The translations under genes were made by a program, and so were the position numbers. 64,000 nucleotides of DNA from Alloascoidea africana (taxonomy: Eukaryota > Ascomycota > Alloascoideomycetes > Alloascoideales > Alloascoideaceae). Below, piece by piece: positions 1-11,021 of the stretch. The notes below the pieces were generated by a model. It searched no databases, was not told the origin of the DNA, and saw nothing but the letters and a program-made list of their open reading frames with translations. Position 1 is the first letter of the stretch. Each line of letters begins with the position of its first letter. The DNA lies in contig JAKTTT010000006.1 of assembly GCA_030581615.1 (NCBI GenBank), positions 186,001 to 250,000 on the forward strand. The letters run 5' to 3'.

Positions 1-1556
1 TTTTGGGATCAAAATTGTGTAACACCTCCGAAATCACACCGGATTCAAATTCTTTGTTGCTTTCAACCAACCCCTTGGTTGGATCTATTTTCCAATTGCT
101 TAACCGACCCTCAGAAATCAATGATATCAGCATATCTTGAACTTCAGCCGAGCTTACATCTTCGCCAAGGCTTTCAGATAGGTACTCCAACGATACCCTC
201 TTGAATGGCTTCAAGATTCTTATCAAGGATTCGGTTCTTATCGAAGCTTGTATATCGTGAATGAACAGTTCGGTAAAATCGTCATTGAAAATATCATTGT
301 GATGCTTTTTCAAAACGGTATTAAACTGATAAATATCCTTTTTCTGAAGGGCTTCCACCAGGTCGGTAAGAGGGGCGATCTGGGGGCTACTTTTATATGG
401 ACGAATCTCTTGGCTCTCAAAGGGGTTGATTTCGGTTCCTGTCAGGATCGAGGCCAGTACCACATACTTTAGAACCGTTAGTCTATGCAACGAGCCTGCC
501 TCATCGTAATTCTTGAAACTCTCAAAGAACTCCTCCCTTGCGTTTTCCCAATTCTTTTCCCTCATGTGCATTTTTCCGCCGCATTCTCTGATGACACCCA
601 TGATTCTAGGGTGTGGAATTGCAGAGTTAACTTTCAAAGACTTTGAGTATAGCTGCTTCAGCTTTTTGTGATTATTTATTATCGTGTGGAGCTGAATCTC
701 AGCGGCAAACACTTCCATTAAATAGGTTCCTTTGGTTGGGTCTTCAACGCCCCCCTCACAGCTCTTGTGTAGTTCAGCAAGCGCTACAGCAGCTCTATCA
801 TACTCCTTTCTTTCTACCAAATAATTGGCCTGTCGAAGCTTTGACTTTAGTAAAAGGCGCTCATGACTTTTCCTGGCACTTAAAGCTGCCACTGTCAAGT
901 CATAAACCTGAGACAAAACATCGCTATTCTTTGAATTGCCCACAAACTCAAGAATCCTGTTTAGAGAATCTTCTCCATAATTGTAGCTCACCACTGGCAA
1001 GTACTCGAGCAGTCTACCAAAGTATGTCACTACCCTATCGTATCTCTTTTGCGTCGTTGACAACTTAATGATCTGTTTTGTCGACTTGAACCCCCTAGAC
1101 AACTTGTCCATTAGAATACGCCATACAAGAATGCCGCTAGGCTAAACCAAAAGCTCACCAGTCTCCTTTTTCTTCCTCCTTGTTGATAGTTTCTACAAAC
1201 TCTGCAAATGCAGCCTCAGGATCATCTTCTTTTAATGCTGAAGTAGAATCTGTTAATGGCCTGTAGATAAGACAAAGTAAACCCAATGGCAAGCTCACCT
1301 TTGGCATTATAGTATCGATTCTCCTAAAGAATAATTAGCAATGCACACTTTGAGAGAGAGTCAAAGGCCGATCGCAGTTATAACCTACCAGATCGATATT
1401 GCTACCATCGTCGTCCTCATCCGCCATATCTTCATCATCGTATTCAAAATCATACTGAACCTGGGAGTTAGTTTCTCCTCAAGTGATCTCAACAGCAGAA
1501 TTGAGCCATACAGAATCATCCTCATCGGACATCATATAATCATCGTCGTTTGACAT
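1..1556 (-). CDS. CSN2: COP9 signalosome subunit 2 (CSN2), 3' end outside the window
   Basis: Scaffold subunit of the COP9 signalosome, which removes Nedd8/Rub1 from cullins. The visible 438 codons follow the human protein closely. An acidic N-terminus leads into DLENRYYNAK and ALKEDDPEAAF. Later come IPHPRIMGVIRECGGKMH, FFESFKNYDEAG, NPFESQE and a winged-helix/PCI end (RILKPFKRVSLEYLSESLG). The reading needs four short introns, each restoring the alignment exactly: 1461-1511, 1324-1388, 1238-1298 and 1095-1158. Exons are 1512-1556, 1389-1460, 1299-1323, 1159-1237 and 1-1094. Donors are GTATGG, GTAGGT, GTGAGC and GTGAGC; the first intron ends ACTAACTCCCAG. The last residues and the stop lie beyond position 1. 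The family call is near certain; the splice sites are inferred. Confidence 0.93.
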
Positions 1557-2643
1557 TTTGGCGATTCCTTTCTGTTCTTGCACAAAAGTCTGGTTTGGGA
1601 TGCTGAAGACTTATGATGGTTGGGTGTTTTGAAAGTGCTCCACACCGCCAGTAACCCATACAGAATAAAACTGCAAACGCAGCTCTATGATGTTTTTTTG
1701 CTATCTTTTTTCATAGAAAAGGTTTCATACACTGAGCGTTAATAATCGCAGCGTCTAGGCTGGGGTAGTCTCAAGTTCAGGATTTCTCTCTCCACTAACG
1801 GAGTTGGAGCTGAAAAGTTGATTATGAACGATTTAAGGTTTTGATCGTACTGGATCTCACTTAGCATTTGTAAAGCTGGTAAAATGGCAATCTGTGAAGG
1901 CTTATCTAGAGGAATTCAAGGTTCAAGGGGAACATTTTGGCTAGGCGAATCTAACAGGATACAAGAGTCTGGAAAGGTGTTTGGCTTTCAAACATGTGTT
2001 GGTCTTGTAACATAAATACTGGCATACTTGGGTTGACAAAAATCTTTCATAAAAGGCCATTATTATGGGGATTTGAAACCATGACTCCCAATCCACAAGC
2101 ACAAGTTTTGGCTACATAGAGCCAAACTAAACACTCTCTAAAATGTTAAGATTTGTACTTGTTTACATTTAAATCAACTCCGTCTGCAATGCTCATGATG
2201 CTAATATCCTTAAAAAGCTAAAGCCATCCCAAATTTGCATGGCATCGCTTTGTTTTGTTTGCTACATATTTCTTGAGCACATTCAACTCAAATTTGCAAC
2301 CGCGTATCTTGGGAAGATCATAAAATGTCAACACCAACTTGTGGAAAATCAGTTTCAGGAGTTAAAACGACTGTTCTATTCTATTCATTAACCAGTCGAA
2401 TTTATTTCTGTGTATGGTGCACTTTGGCGACGAGACCTAAACGGCACTCTGCCATCCCCACAAAACCAAACTTACAGGAACAGTCTGTGGCTATCACCGT
2501 TTAAACAGTTGAGATAAATGGAAAGAGCTTGAAAAAGTAAACAAAAGATATGGCAAGCTGAGCCTAAAATTCTTATCACATCCTGAAATTTCATGTTACC
2601 GTAAACCTCAACAAAGCAGCCAGCAGCCTCCCGATCCAAAGAA

Positions 2644-2675
2644 GCCTCGCCAGGCCCCCTCCTGGTAAACGAGGC
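2644..2675. other. Bulged GC-rich hairpin
   Basis: GCCTCG-CCAGG, loop CCCCCT, CCTGG, a TAAA bulge, then CGAGGC. This gives 11 base pairs, nine of them G-C, inside a GC-richer island upstream of the DH-PH gene. It could be part of a structured RNA or a protein-binding palindrome; the sequence alone does not decide. Confidence 0.5.
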
Positions 2676-2915
2676 ACGAATGCAATCACCACGGATCGTG
2701 GAAATGGAAGCGGCAGGCATTCTTCGGGCAGTCCCTTCACAAATCCTGCGTTCCGCGCTTCCAAGAGAATCCCTACCCAAAAGCTTAAGAACCCATCGGC
2801 AAGCGTGTCTTCTCAAACGGTGCTGTGACAGACCCCAGTTGGGAAACAATATGACAAATCCTGCATACGCACGGCCCTAAGAGGAAATCCACACGGTCAA
2901 ACGCACCTTGCAGCT

Positions 2916-2921
2916 CACGTG
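2916..2921. promoter_or_regulatory. CACGTG E-box
   Basis: Palindromic CACGTG in the context TCACGTGCG, 279 bp before the DH-PH start codon. This core is bound by Cbf1 and Pho4-type bHLH factors in yeasts. Occupancy is inferred. Confidence 0.4.
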
Positions 2922-3199
2922 CGAGACAGTCTGTCATCCATGTTGCTGGAGCGACGCGCCGCGGGTCTACAGCAGCACACCCCTTCCTGCCAGTCTCTTT
3001 CTATTCGTCTTCATCCTCCGTTTTCTTCTTGCACTCGCTTTTCTTTCTTCAAACGTCGTCTCTGGGCCTTGTACTTGCCGCTTTTCCTCCAGCCAATTGG
3101 TTCAGGTCGATTGGCTATATACTTGTCGAAAGCGCTCTTGAGTGAACACTCCTCTCTTGCCATAGTTTCAGATTTCGACGATACTGCAGTACCCCAGTC

Positions 3200-6100
3200 A
3201 TGACTCCTGTTAATACTCGGGCCAATGCCTCCCTTGAAAATCGGATAAGGGCCAATAATGCTTCTTCTCGCAATGAAGTAGGCTGGCTTTCGTTCAAGGC
3301 TCTTTTGGCAGATCTGAAATCGTCAGACTCGGTTTACTTGATGGAGTTGAGGAACTATAAGACTTTCCTTAGTATGAACAGTTGCGGACATGAGATTAGC
3401 CCTCTCATATCATCCCTGATCAGTTACCATATCACTTTAGCAAAATCAGAATCAATGAATTGCGTGGACGACTTTTTGGCTTGGGTATGTTTTGAGCAAT
3501 ATTGGCGAGATAATGAGCTTTTTCTGACGCGTGCTATATCTTTTTGTTTCATCTCAACTAGTGTCTATCAGTTTACAATGTATACGCCCAGGTCATCAGC
3601 CACTACACTTATGACATCGATGACCCCGAAAAACTGACCTACTTGGCAAAAAGGCCTTTGGTTCGTGTGGTCTATTTGTCTAAGCTCTTGCGAGTAAGAA
3701 CATGTTCAATCCCGATCGCTGATTCACTATTCTAACAGTTTTCCCCCTTTCTTCGTGTTAGAAATTGCAACAAACGACAGGGAGCAATAAACTGGTTTCT
3801 TCTGTTTCAGACACATTTGTATCTCTTGTGCGATCGGCAAGAGAGAAATCAGACTCTGAAAGACGGAAGGTAGACATGACAAAGATTTTTTTCCACAAAG
3901 TGGTAGATCTGATTACTTTCAAAAAGGTTGCGACCTATTTCAACATTGAGGATACAATACGAAGAGACTATTTCTATTTCACGATGGCTCTTAACGCTAC
4001 TAAATCAAAAAGTTATGACAAAATTTTGGTAGAACTTTTTTATCTCAAAGAAGATATGTTGGCCATATGTAAAGTTAACAATGATGAACCAGTTAGACTT
4101 GGTCGAACTATGTTGTTTCCACCAATGAAGCGATATGAGCTGCATCTTGCGAAGATTTATGAAAAGGAGGACCCCACACAACCCGCCAATAACTGGGAAG
4201 CTTTTTCTTATTCTATCGGCTTTACAACACACATTAATAGCAAGCAGGAATTGTTCTTTTCATGTCCCGACAAGAAACAATTTGAAGAGTGGAGCGCGAT
4301 TTTAATTGGTCTCTTCCCTTCTAACCGTTACACCCAATACGCAGAAGAAGAGACATACTTGGTGCCAGGCCTGAACATTTCATATCCAACTAGCGCCTCT
4401 GTGTTTGATCGTCCTCTCCCTCTTCTGCCATCAGAGGATAATTCACAACCTTCGGAGAAATCATCAAGCATTTCAAAGGAGACGACATTTTCAAAATGCA
4501 TTAACAAAGAACCAAGCCCAGTCAGTAACAAATCCACTGAAAATGATTTATCGATAAGTTCAGAGGAAGAATCAACATCCTTGGTTGTTACTGCCCAATC
4601 CTCGTTAACATCCACCTCTGAGCAAAACTATGGTGTTAATGCAAAGTCTCAGATATATTCCCCAGACGACATTAACAATATCGAAGAATCAGTAAAGACA
4701 TCCCGACGAGGAAAGGTGAAACTCTCTCCAATCTCTCCATTTTTTAGACTAAAAGGACTTTTTAAACCCCAGACCAATCTCTCGGCAGCAGATCCGAGCA
4801 CGAACAAGGAGAAAGAGGAGGCACCTGAACCACAATCGAAAACTGTTGAAGTTCGACAAGGCATTGCCCTGGAAATCAATCCCCATCAGCATCAGTCCAT
4901 GCAGACTGCAGTACCAGTGACCGAGAAAAACCATCACATGAATCTTTCATTGTCAAGGGCAACAGATCAACAGGTATACTCATCAACGCAGTACGCGAAT
5001 GGAAATATTCTAGACTTGAGACCCAAATCAACATCAGCCTATCAACTGGCTGACTCCGATAATGTATCTGGCACTTCTTCGGGTTCTGATTTTGGAGGCG
5101 AAGATGATTCCGATTCTGACTTTGACTTTGACTTTGAGGAAAAGAAAAGCCCTTCCTTGCCATCTGCATCCTCGCCCGCATTAGCTACCCGTCTCCAAAC
5201 ACTGGACAGCACAACCTCTGCGCTTGCGTCTAGAGATACTAGAATGGTGTTCTCAAAAGTCTATACGTCTTCGTCAAAGCTTGAATCACAGTCTAGGCTC
5301 TCAATCTTCAATCCCTCAGATAACCTGGAGACGACAGTGATAAGTTCTCAAAAAGGTGCGTCTAATCAGAGCTTCAAACCCGAATCCTCTGAGGACGAGC
5401 CTTCATCCACAGGAAATAATAACTCATCGTCTACCGTCAAGTTCAAGTCCTCGTCAACGGTCAAGTTCAAATCACTCCGGTCAGCTGACACTTTTGAATT
5501 GATCGATTCTGAATCCGACGGGTCGTCTATAGACGCTGAAGTCGAGCCTAAGATTGAAGCCAGCCGCTCCATTAAGCCGGCTACTGTGCCTGCGAACTGT
5601 TTAAGGTCTTTTGAATCATTTAATCGATCTCTCTTTTCTGATCAAGGCACCAATTCGCAAAAGCCGTTGGATTTAGGAATGGTCTTGCGACAAAAAGAAG
5701 GGAGATCAAAATCAGAAGTCCAGTTAGTTCCGTCTTTGTCTGATTCAAACTCCAACTCTTCAATATCCACTCATTCATCTGCGCAACCTCAAGACCGGCC
5801 CTCAGTAACTGCTTCTTCTTCGTCTACTAGCCTCGGCATCCGAGAAGGGGACGATCGTCCATCTATGCCAAAGTCAACAATCTCATTCCAATTAGTTGAT
5901 CATAACCAAGATGTCGAGGTTACTGTTTACTCTGAAGAAGAAATTGCACCTCTAATCAAATCCGATACACCAAACACAAACTTTGTTCGACGCGGATTGG
6001 TCTATAGTTGTTATGACCTTGTACATAAAGAGGACCAAGAAGAGAAAAGCACAGAGTCTGCAGAAAGCCTAAAACCTCTATCGGCCAAAGATGATACACC

Positions 6101-7394
6101 CAGCGCTTTCACTGAAAATAAAGAACAGGCGCTTACTGCTCCATACGAGGCAAATCTTCAGTTCCTTTCAAAAAATCCGAGGATAAAAAAGATTATTCCG
6201 TCCAATTTGTCTATTAGCACTCCATCGGTTTCTAGTAAAAGTTCTTCGTCCAAAAATGTGTCAGACACTCCATTGAAGTCGATTATCAAAACGCCCATCG
6301 GAACTTCATTCGCAGAAGAGCAGCAAATGACTTCTGCCGATGTGGAGGGTTCTCCAAAACCTGAAAGCGTTTTGTACTCCCGCAATTTTAGCGTTTACAC
6401 CTGGAACGAAACCAAGTGGGTTTTGATACACGATCGTGATCAACGAGTAGATGTATGCTTTGATGGCACAAACGGAATTATCAAGATTTTTGACATTGCA
6501 GACGAGGAAGAGCCGGCTCTCACTTACTCTCTTTTGATTACCGAAACAAGTTTCGATAAGAGCACCGCTGTGGATGTCCAATTAAAGAGTACAAAAGCTG
6601 TGTCACCACATCCTATTTTATTGGTTCGTTGTCAAACTCCAAGATTGGCACTGAACCTCATGAAGTATCTGATGCATATCAAAAAGCTGTGTGATAACTT
6701 CAAAGTCATTGGAACTTATAACGATTCCACGAAAAGCACTCCTTCTGTCTTGGCAGGTGTCAACTCTATACATGAAGGGTCAGTTGTCACTAGTAAAAGC
6801 ACGGACAAGAATTCTAGTAACTGTTCTACCCGATCTTCTGGGTCGGGATCAGGGTCGGGAAGCAGCAGTATTAGATCGAGTACGGGATTTGGTGTATATT
6901 CCGGAAAGATGGTTGATATGGCTTCTGATATCGCCTCTTTTAGAGCGCCCTCTATGTACTCAGCAAAACAGCCACTGACTCCAAGCTCTACGGGCGCCAC
7001 TTCTTTTGCATCGAGCAACATGAAGCGACCACTGGAAATAAATCAAGAACTACTACTGGTTTCAAAGCAGAAAATGAAACTGTTCAAGTTTAGTGAGGAT
7101 AATGTCGATTCGAAGCAACCTGTACTAATGGATTGTGGAACGGCTTCAATATCAATTTTTGGAATGTCTTATCCATCTTTGAAACGTGTTGTTATATCAA
7201 CTCCAAAAGAGGAGGAGATCTATAATGAGGTTATCAATACCACGATGGTTGAATGCCATGAGAAAAAGATCTGGATTAAGAAAATCAACCATGTTGAGGC
7301 TGCTAGATTAGACGACAATGTTTATGATTTCTTGTTGCAGTTTCAGAAATCCAAGGCTGTGAAACTAATTAGCGAGATAATCCAAAGCACATAA
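3200..7394 (+). CDS. Large DH-PH (Dbl-family RhoGEF-like) protein
   Basis: Predicted 1349-residue protein in three exons: 3200-3484, 3562-3693 and 3762-7394. Introns 3485-3561 (GTATGT...CTAG) and 3694-3761 (GTAAGA...TTAG) both keep frame. The first 210 residues resemble a Dbl-homology fold: KSSDSVYLMELRNY at the start, then DDFLAW joined to CLSVYNVYAQVISHY, then KRPLVRVVYLSKLLR, the position of the family's RPxQRxxxYxLLLxELL helix. A PH-like segment follows at about 200-310, with LVELFYLKEDMLAICK and a C-terminal EEWSAIL. Next come some 650 Ser/Asp-rich, disordered residues, including a duplicated SSTVKFKS and DSDSDFDFDFEE. Folded C-terminal segments lie at about 1010-1120 and 1230-1349. The likely role is Rho/Cdc42 activation in polarity or septation, by fold only. 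I cannot assign an orthologue; a Bud3-type protein is one possibility. Confidence 0.75.
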
Positions 7395-7756
7395 AGTCTC
7401 CATGTTTTTTTCGGTCTTCCCCTTGGTTAAGAGAAATCATTATCCTGATTTTCTCTGATGTATTAATGAGTTTGCAATTTTGTTTTTGATGACTTTCTTG
7501 ATCAGTTTATGATCTATTTGCTAATTTTTTCTCTTTTCTGTTAGCACTCAAATTTTTATTTGTCATTTTTTTTTTGCTTAATCTTTTGTTTCGGTTTGGA
7601 TTTCAATTGTACGAGTACTCTATATCTCCCTCTTCATGATATGGTAGGATTTAATTCTTGCCTATCTATCTGTTTAATATTATACACCATGCTGGAAAAG
7701 CATCTTTTGGAAATGGAAATTTTAAACTAAAGATATATACATAAATACAAAATAAG

Positions 7757-7780
7757 GGAATAAAGGAATAAAGGAATGAA
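7757..7780 (+). repeat. Three tandem copies of an 8-bp unit
   Basis: GGAATAAA, GGAATAAA, GGAATGAA in direct succession, followed by a run of A. A small simple-sequence tract in AT-rich intergenic DNA. Confidence 0.6.
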
Positions 7781-8306
7781 AAAAAAACAGTTGTAGCATT
7801 ATAGGATATTTGATTACCGTTCATTTAACAACAGGAAGCCGGTGAGAAAGTAACTCAGGAAATACAATCTGGAGGATTTGTCAAGATGAGCTACAAGTGC
7901 TTCAGAAACAGGGCTCAATCCTTCGAGATATACGGGAGATACAGAAAAGCCAGGACATTTTGGTGTGACTAATATCGAATAGTGATTGTGTATTTGCTTT
8001 TACCTCAAATGAATGTTGAGCATGAAGATTTATTTAACTGACATCAATACTAACTAAAACAAAAGTTTCGCAAAAATTCAATCAAAACGCTTTCTACAAC
8101 AGCGCTTGAGAAAACTTATCCAAGTACATAACAAATAAGTTTCATAGATCAATAGATTCTATAGTATTGCCATGATCCAGGCTATGTTTCTCGGATGAGC
8201 TTTTTGTATGTTTTACGCCTTTTCATGCAGGGACCAGCAGATGAGCAGATTCGGGAAAGCTTGGCTTGTTGAGCATATGTCAACTACAACACAAAAGCAG
8301 AGAGCA

Positions 8307-8366
8307 TTTGACACAAAACCAAAGCATATTTTAGAGTTTGACACAAAGCCAGAGATGGGTATTTAA
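8307..8366 (+). promoter_or_regulatory. Paired direct repeats and TATA-like box before the orphan repeat gene
   Basis: TTTGACACAAAACCAAAG (8307-8324) recurs as TTTGACACAAAGCCAGAG (8337-8354), 16 of 18 matches at a 30-bp spacing. TATTTAA follows at 8360-8366, 144 bp before the ATG. Duplicated site plus TATA resembles a regulated yeast promoter; the binding factor is unknown. Confidence 0.45.
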
Positions 8367-8509
8367 GATCTAGGAGTGATTTTCTTTTCCCCACATCCCA
8401 TTCTACTCTCTACTTCTCCTACATATCTCTATTACTCTGAACCACTTTTACATACTCTGACTGAAATTGAAATTTTCCTAAACATCTAAAGGATATATCG
8501 ATTACCAAG

Positions 8510-9640
8510 ATGACTACTTTAAGTTATGACCCTAAAACTCTCGAAGCCCCCCGCAAATACAACCACCTCATCCATCAGGAGCCAACTGAAGGTCCAATGG
8601 AAGAGATGATGCGAGAGATAGACGCGATGCTCGAAGATCTGAACTACAAACCCTCTGGAAACGACTACAAATCACTATCTCGAAAATCCCCACTGAGTCT
8701 AGAATCAGCGACAACTTCCCTTGTTTCTCCCACAGCCACCGAGCTCTCGTTTACTCCCGATTGTTCTTCCATGGGCTTAGACGAAAACGTGGACTTTTCT
8801 TCGGCGGCTATGCATTTCGCTGGGAAGAAAGCAATGTACGACTTCAAAAACGACTGTAAAGATTTGGACTACAGTTACGATGACTACGATACGAGAATTA
8901 GTAAAAAAATTATTGAAAGCACGCACAATACCATAGACATTGGCCATGGCCATGACAATATTCAGAATGATGCAAGCACATATAACTACTATAGTGATTA
9001 CAATGCCAGAGATGTTGACCATGTCAGTGAACAAAATGAGCAGGTCACTTATCACCACTATCATAACTACAATACCAGAGATGCTAATCATGTCAGGGAG
9101 CAATATCATGAGCCAAACACATATCACTATGATGATTACAATACCCGAGATGATCTTGTCGGTGAGCAGAAAGAACAGGACACTTATCACTACTACGATA
9201 ACTACAATACCACAGACATTGACCATGAAAATGAAAATGAACAGAAAGATCAGAATGAATATCACTACTATGATGAATACAATACTGCCAAGCTCAAAGG
9301 TCGCTTTGCTTCTCGGAGTCCTTCCATCATGCGAATAAGCTTATCTAGCTTTTTCGAAGATTTGACCTTGGATTTGGAAACAGGAGCAGAGCAGCAAGCA
9401 CAAATATATGAAGAACTACAAGCAGAACTACAGGAAACATTACAACCCAATCTCTACAACCGGTTGATAAAACGCATCAGGGAAGCTGTGCCCTCAAGAG
9501 CGCAGAGGCATCTGAGAAAATACCACCAGGACGATGAGGAACAACACGAAGAGAGTGATTTATATGGTTCTCGCAAAAGATTTATTTTTAAGCGATTTCA
9601 CCGTAAAGTAACATCGGTATTTAAGAGGCAAAAATGTTAA
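8510..9640 (+). CDS. Orphan protein with Tyr/Asp/His-rich tandem repeats
   Basis: A 376-residue, intron-free protein that I do not recognise. The N-terminus has an acidic helix-like segment (EEMMREIDAMLEDLNY). Residues from about 117 to 260 are four to six degenerate repeats of 22-27 residues, patterned TYHYYDNYNTRD, then DHV or similar, then an E/Q-rich spacer (GEQKEQD). The last third is different: a predicted helix (ETGAEQQAQIYEELQAELQ) and a strongly basic end (KRFIFKRFHRKV) finishing in Cys. There is no signal peptide or membrane span. The repeats are also similar at DNA level, so copy number may vary between strains. The upstream paired repeats and TATA box support a real, regulated gene. 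A fast-evolving lineage-specific protein is the simplest reading; function unknown. Confidence 0.8.
   Translation: MTTLSYDPKTLEAPRKYNHLIHQEPTEGPMEEMMREIDAMLEDLNYKPSGNDYKSLSRKSPLSLESATTSLVSPTATELSFTPDCSSMGLDENVDFSSAAMHFAGKKAMYDFKNDCKDLDYSYDDYDTRISKKIIESTHNTIDIGHGHDNIQNDASTYNYYSDYNARDVDHVSEQNEQVTYHHYHNYNTRDANHVREQYHEPNTYHYDDYNTRDDLVGEQKEQDTYHYYDNYNTTDIDHENENEQKDQNEYHYYDEYNTAKLKGRFASRSPSIMRISLSSFFEDLTLDLETGAEQQAQIYEELQAELQETLQPNLYNRLIKRIREAVPSRAQRHLRKYHQDDEEQHEESDLYGSRKRFIFKRFHRKVTSVFKRQKC
8866..9290 (+). repeat. Coding tandem repeat, units of about 66-80 bp
   Basis: Within the orphan gene, blocks such as TATCACTACTACGATAACTA and AATACCAGAGATG recur with substitutions and small in-frame length changes. 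They encode the TYHYYDNYNTRD-type repeat. The first unit is the most degenerate. Confidence 0.75.
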
Positions 9641-11021
9641 ACACAAAACGAAAAAGGATAAAAAACTAAAATGGAAAAAAATCAAAAACTAATAAATTAA
9701 AAAAAAGTGAAAAACTTTAAAAGAACAAAAAAAATTAAAAAACATAATTGATCTCGGTCTTTTTAACAAGTTTAGGAGAAGCTACAGCGAGTCTTTCCGC
9801 GAATTCAAAGCATAATTGTGGCCATGGCGTTTTCCTGCTGGTGAGTCTTCCACCGAAAGCAAAGAATTGCGCTTGGTTGCATTTTTATGCTAAGATATAT
9901 AGTAATTTCTCATAATCTAGCCTCTATTGGGGGGTTGACCTTTTTTAGATTTTTCAATCTTGTAGTCCATGTACTCTCTAGATATCCACTAATAATCTTG
10001 TTTCGTAGCACTTACGACATAACTTTCCTACCCATAGCCTACGCAAGAGCACATTCATAACGCCCAACATCTTTTTGGATTGCAAATTTCTCAGAAGGGC
10101 AGTATCCGTGGTTTGGGGTAATTTCTCTTATCAGAAGTAACGGTGTGACTGTCGTCTTTGATACCTTAGTGCTTTATCTTTTGAGGATACCACAGTATCA
10201 CGCTACATCACAGCATTCGAAATATTATCGATTTGAGCAGATATCGTTCATTTATGCTTTGGAAAGCTTCGAGACACAATTTACAAACCAAAGACTCACT
10301 GGCCTCATTGACAGAACTACTAAAGCTACACAGCGCTTACCTTATTGACGCTAATTTTCACAATGATGAATGTAGTTCGAAATTCATTTTCAATTAGTTA
10401 TTGGTCCCAGATCGGGTGTGATTTAATGGTTCTTTTGCATACATTGCATGGTGAATGGATTACTACACTGATCACCAAAACAAAAAATGAATCAAGGAGC
10501 TGTTTATCATTCGTTATAAGTAAGTTATGGCTCGAAGCTTTCCAAGGGATAAATAAATGATAAAACTTGTTGTTGTCAGAAAATGATATCAGGAATAGTT
10601 TCTGAAAACGAATCAATGTAGGTAACGACACGGAAAACTGGTCATTTGGACGAGAGCTGGCTACTCACCAAAAGTGAAACACATCTTTGCCCGCGACACA
10701 GACGAGTGACGAAAACAAGGTGTGTACCGATACTGAACCGAGCACTGGAAAATACTACGGTTGAAAAGCTTACAAATGACCATCGATACTAACACACAAA
10801 CCACATGTATGCATTTATTAGCGCTTACAATGCATCAGATCAATTCACAAAGTAGTTCCTTTGTTCCCTTTCATCAGTCAAAAATTCGCCTCGCTAGATC
10901 AAACCTATGGACAAAAATCGTAGATATAGGAGACTCATCAAAAAGAAGCCATACCGCTTTTCTTTCAGAGGGTTCGAGGGTATTTACATAAAATATAAAA
11001 GCCAATCATAATGCTAGTAGC
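9641..11021. other. Intergenic region with A-rich 3' flank
   Basis: The first 110 bases after the orphan gene's stop are almost all A on the coding strand, with only scattered other bases, giving an unusual A-rich 3' untranslated region. The rest, to the CLU1 stop at 11022, contains only short frames without protein character. Confidence 0.55.

Larger units (their letters stand above)
1557..3199. other. Intergenic region between CSN2 and the DH-PH gene
   Basis: About 1.6 kb serving as divergent promoter for CSN2 (left) and the DH-PH gene (right). The left kilobase is AT-rich and shows nothing distinctive. From about 2600 to 2960 the DNA becomes GC-richer, holds a strong hairpin (2644-2675) and a CACGTG (2916-2921), and has no convincing ATG-initiated reading frame. 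A 125-codon frame on the minus strand begins at TTG and lacks recognisable protein character. Confidence 0.6.
7395..8509. other. Intergenic region before the orphan repeat gene
   Basis: About 1.1 kb. The left part is T-rich, as expected for the 3' flank of the DH-PH gene. It contains a short GGAATAAA tandem at 7757-7780 and a promoter-like segment at 8307-8366. No further gene is seen. Confidence 0.5.

Noticed and set aside
2040-2115. tRNA-like stretch on the minus strand (GGTTTCAAATCCC resembling a B box)
   Set aside because: The B-box match has an extra base, no acceptor stem pairs with the 3' flank, and no anticodon stem can be drawn.
2472-2849. 125-codon frame on the minus strand
   Set aside because: Starts at TTG, is rich in Arg and Cys as expected of a random frame in GC-rich DNA, and resembles no family.
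8777-9265. 162-codon hydrophobic frame antisense to the orphan repeat gene
   Set aside because: Val/Ile-rich sequence is the expected complement of Tyr/Asp/Asn codons; not an independent membrane protein.
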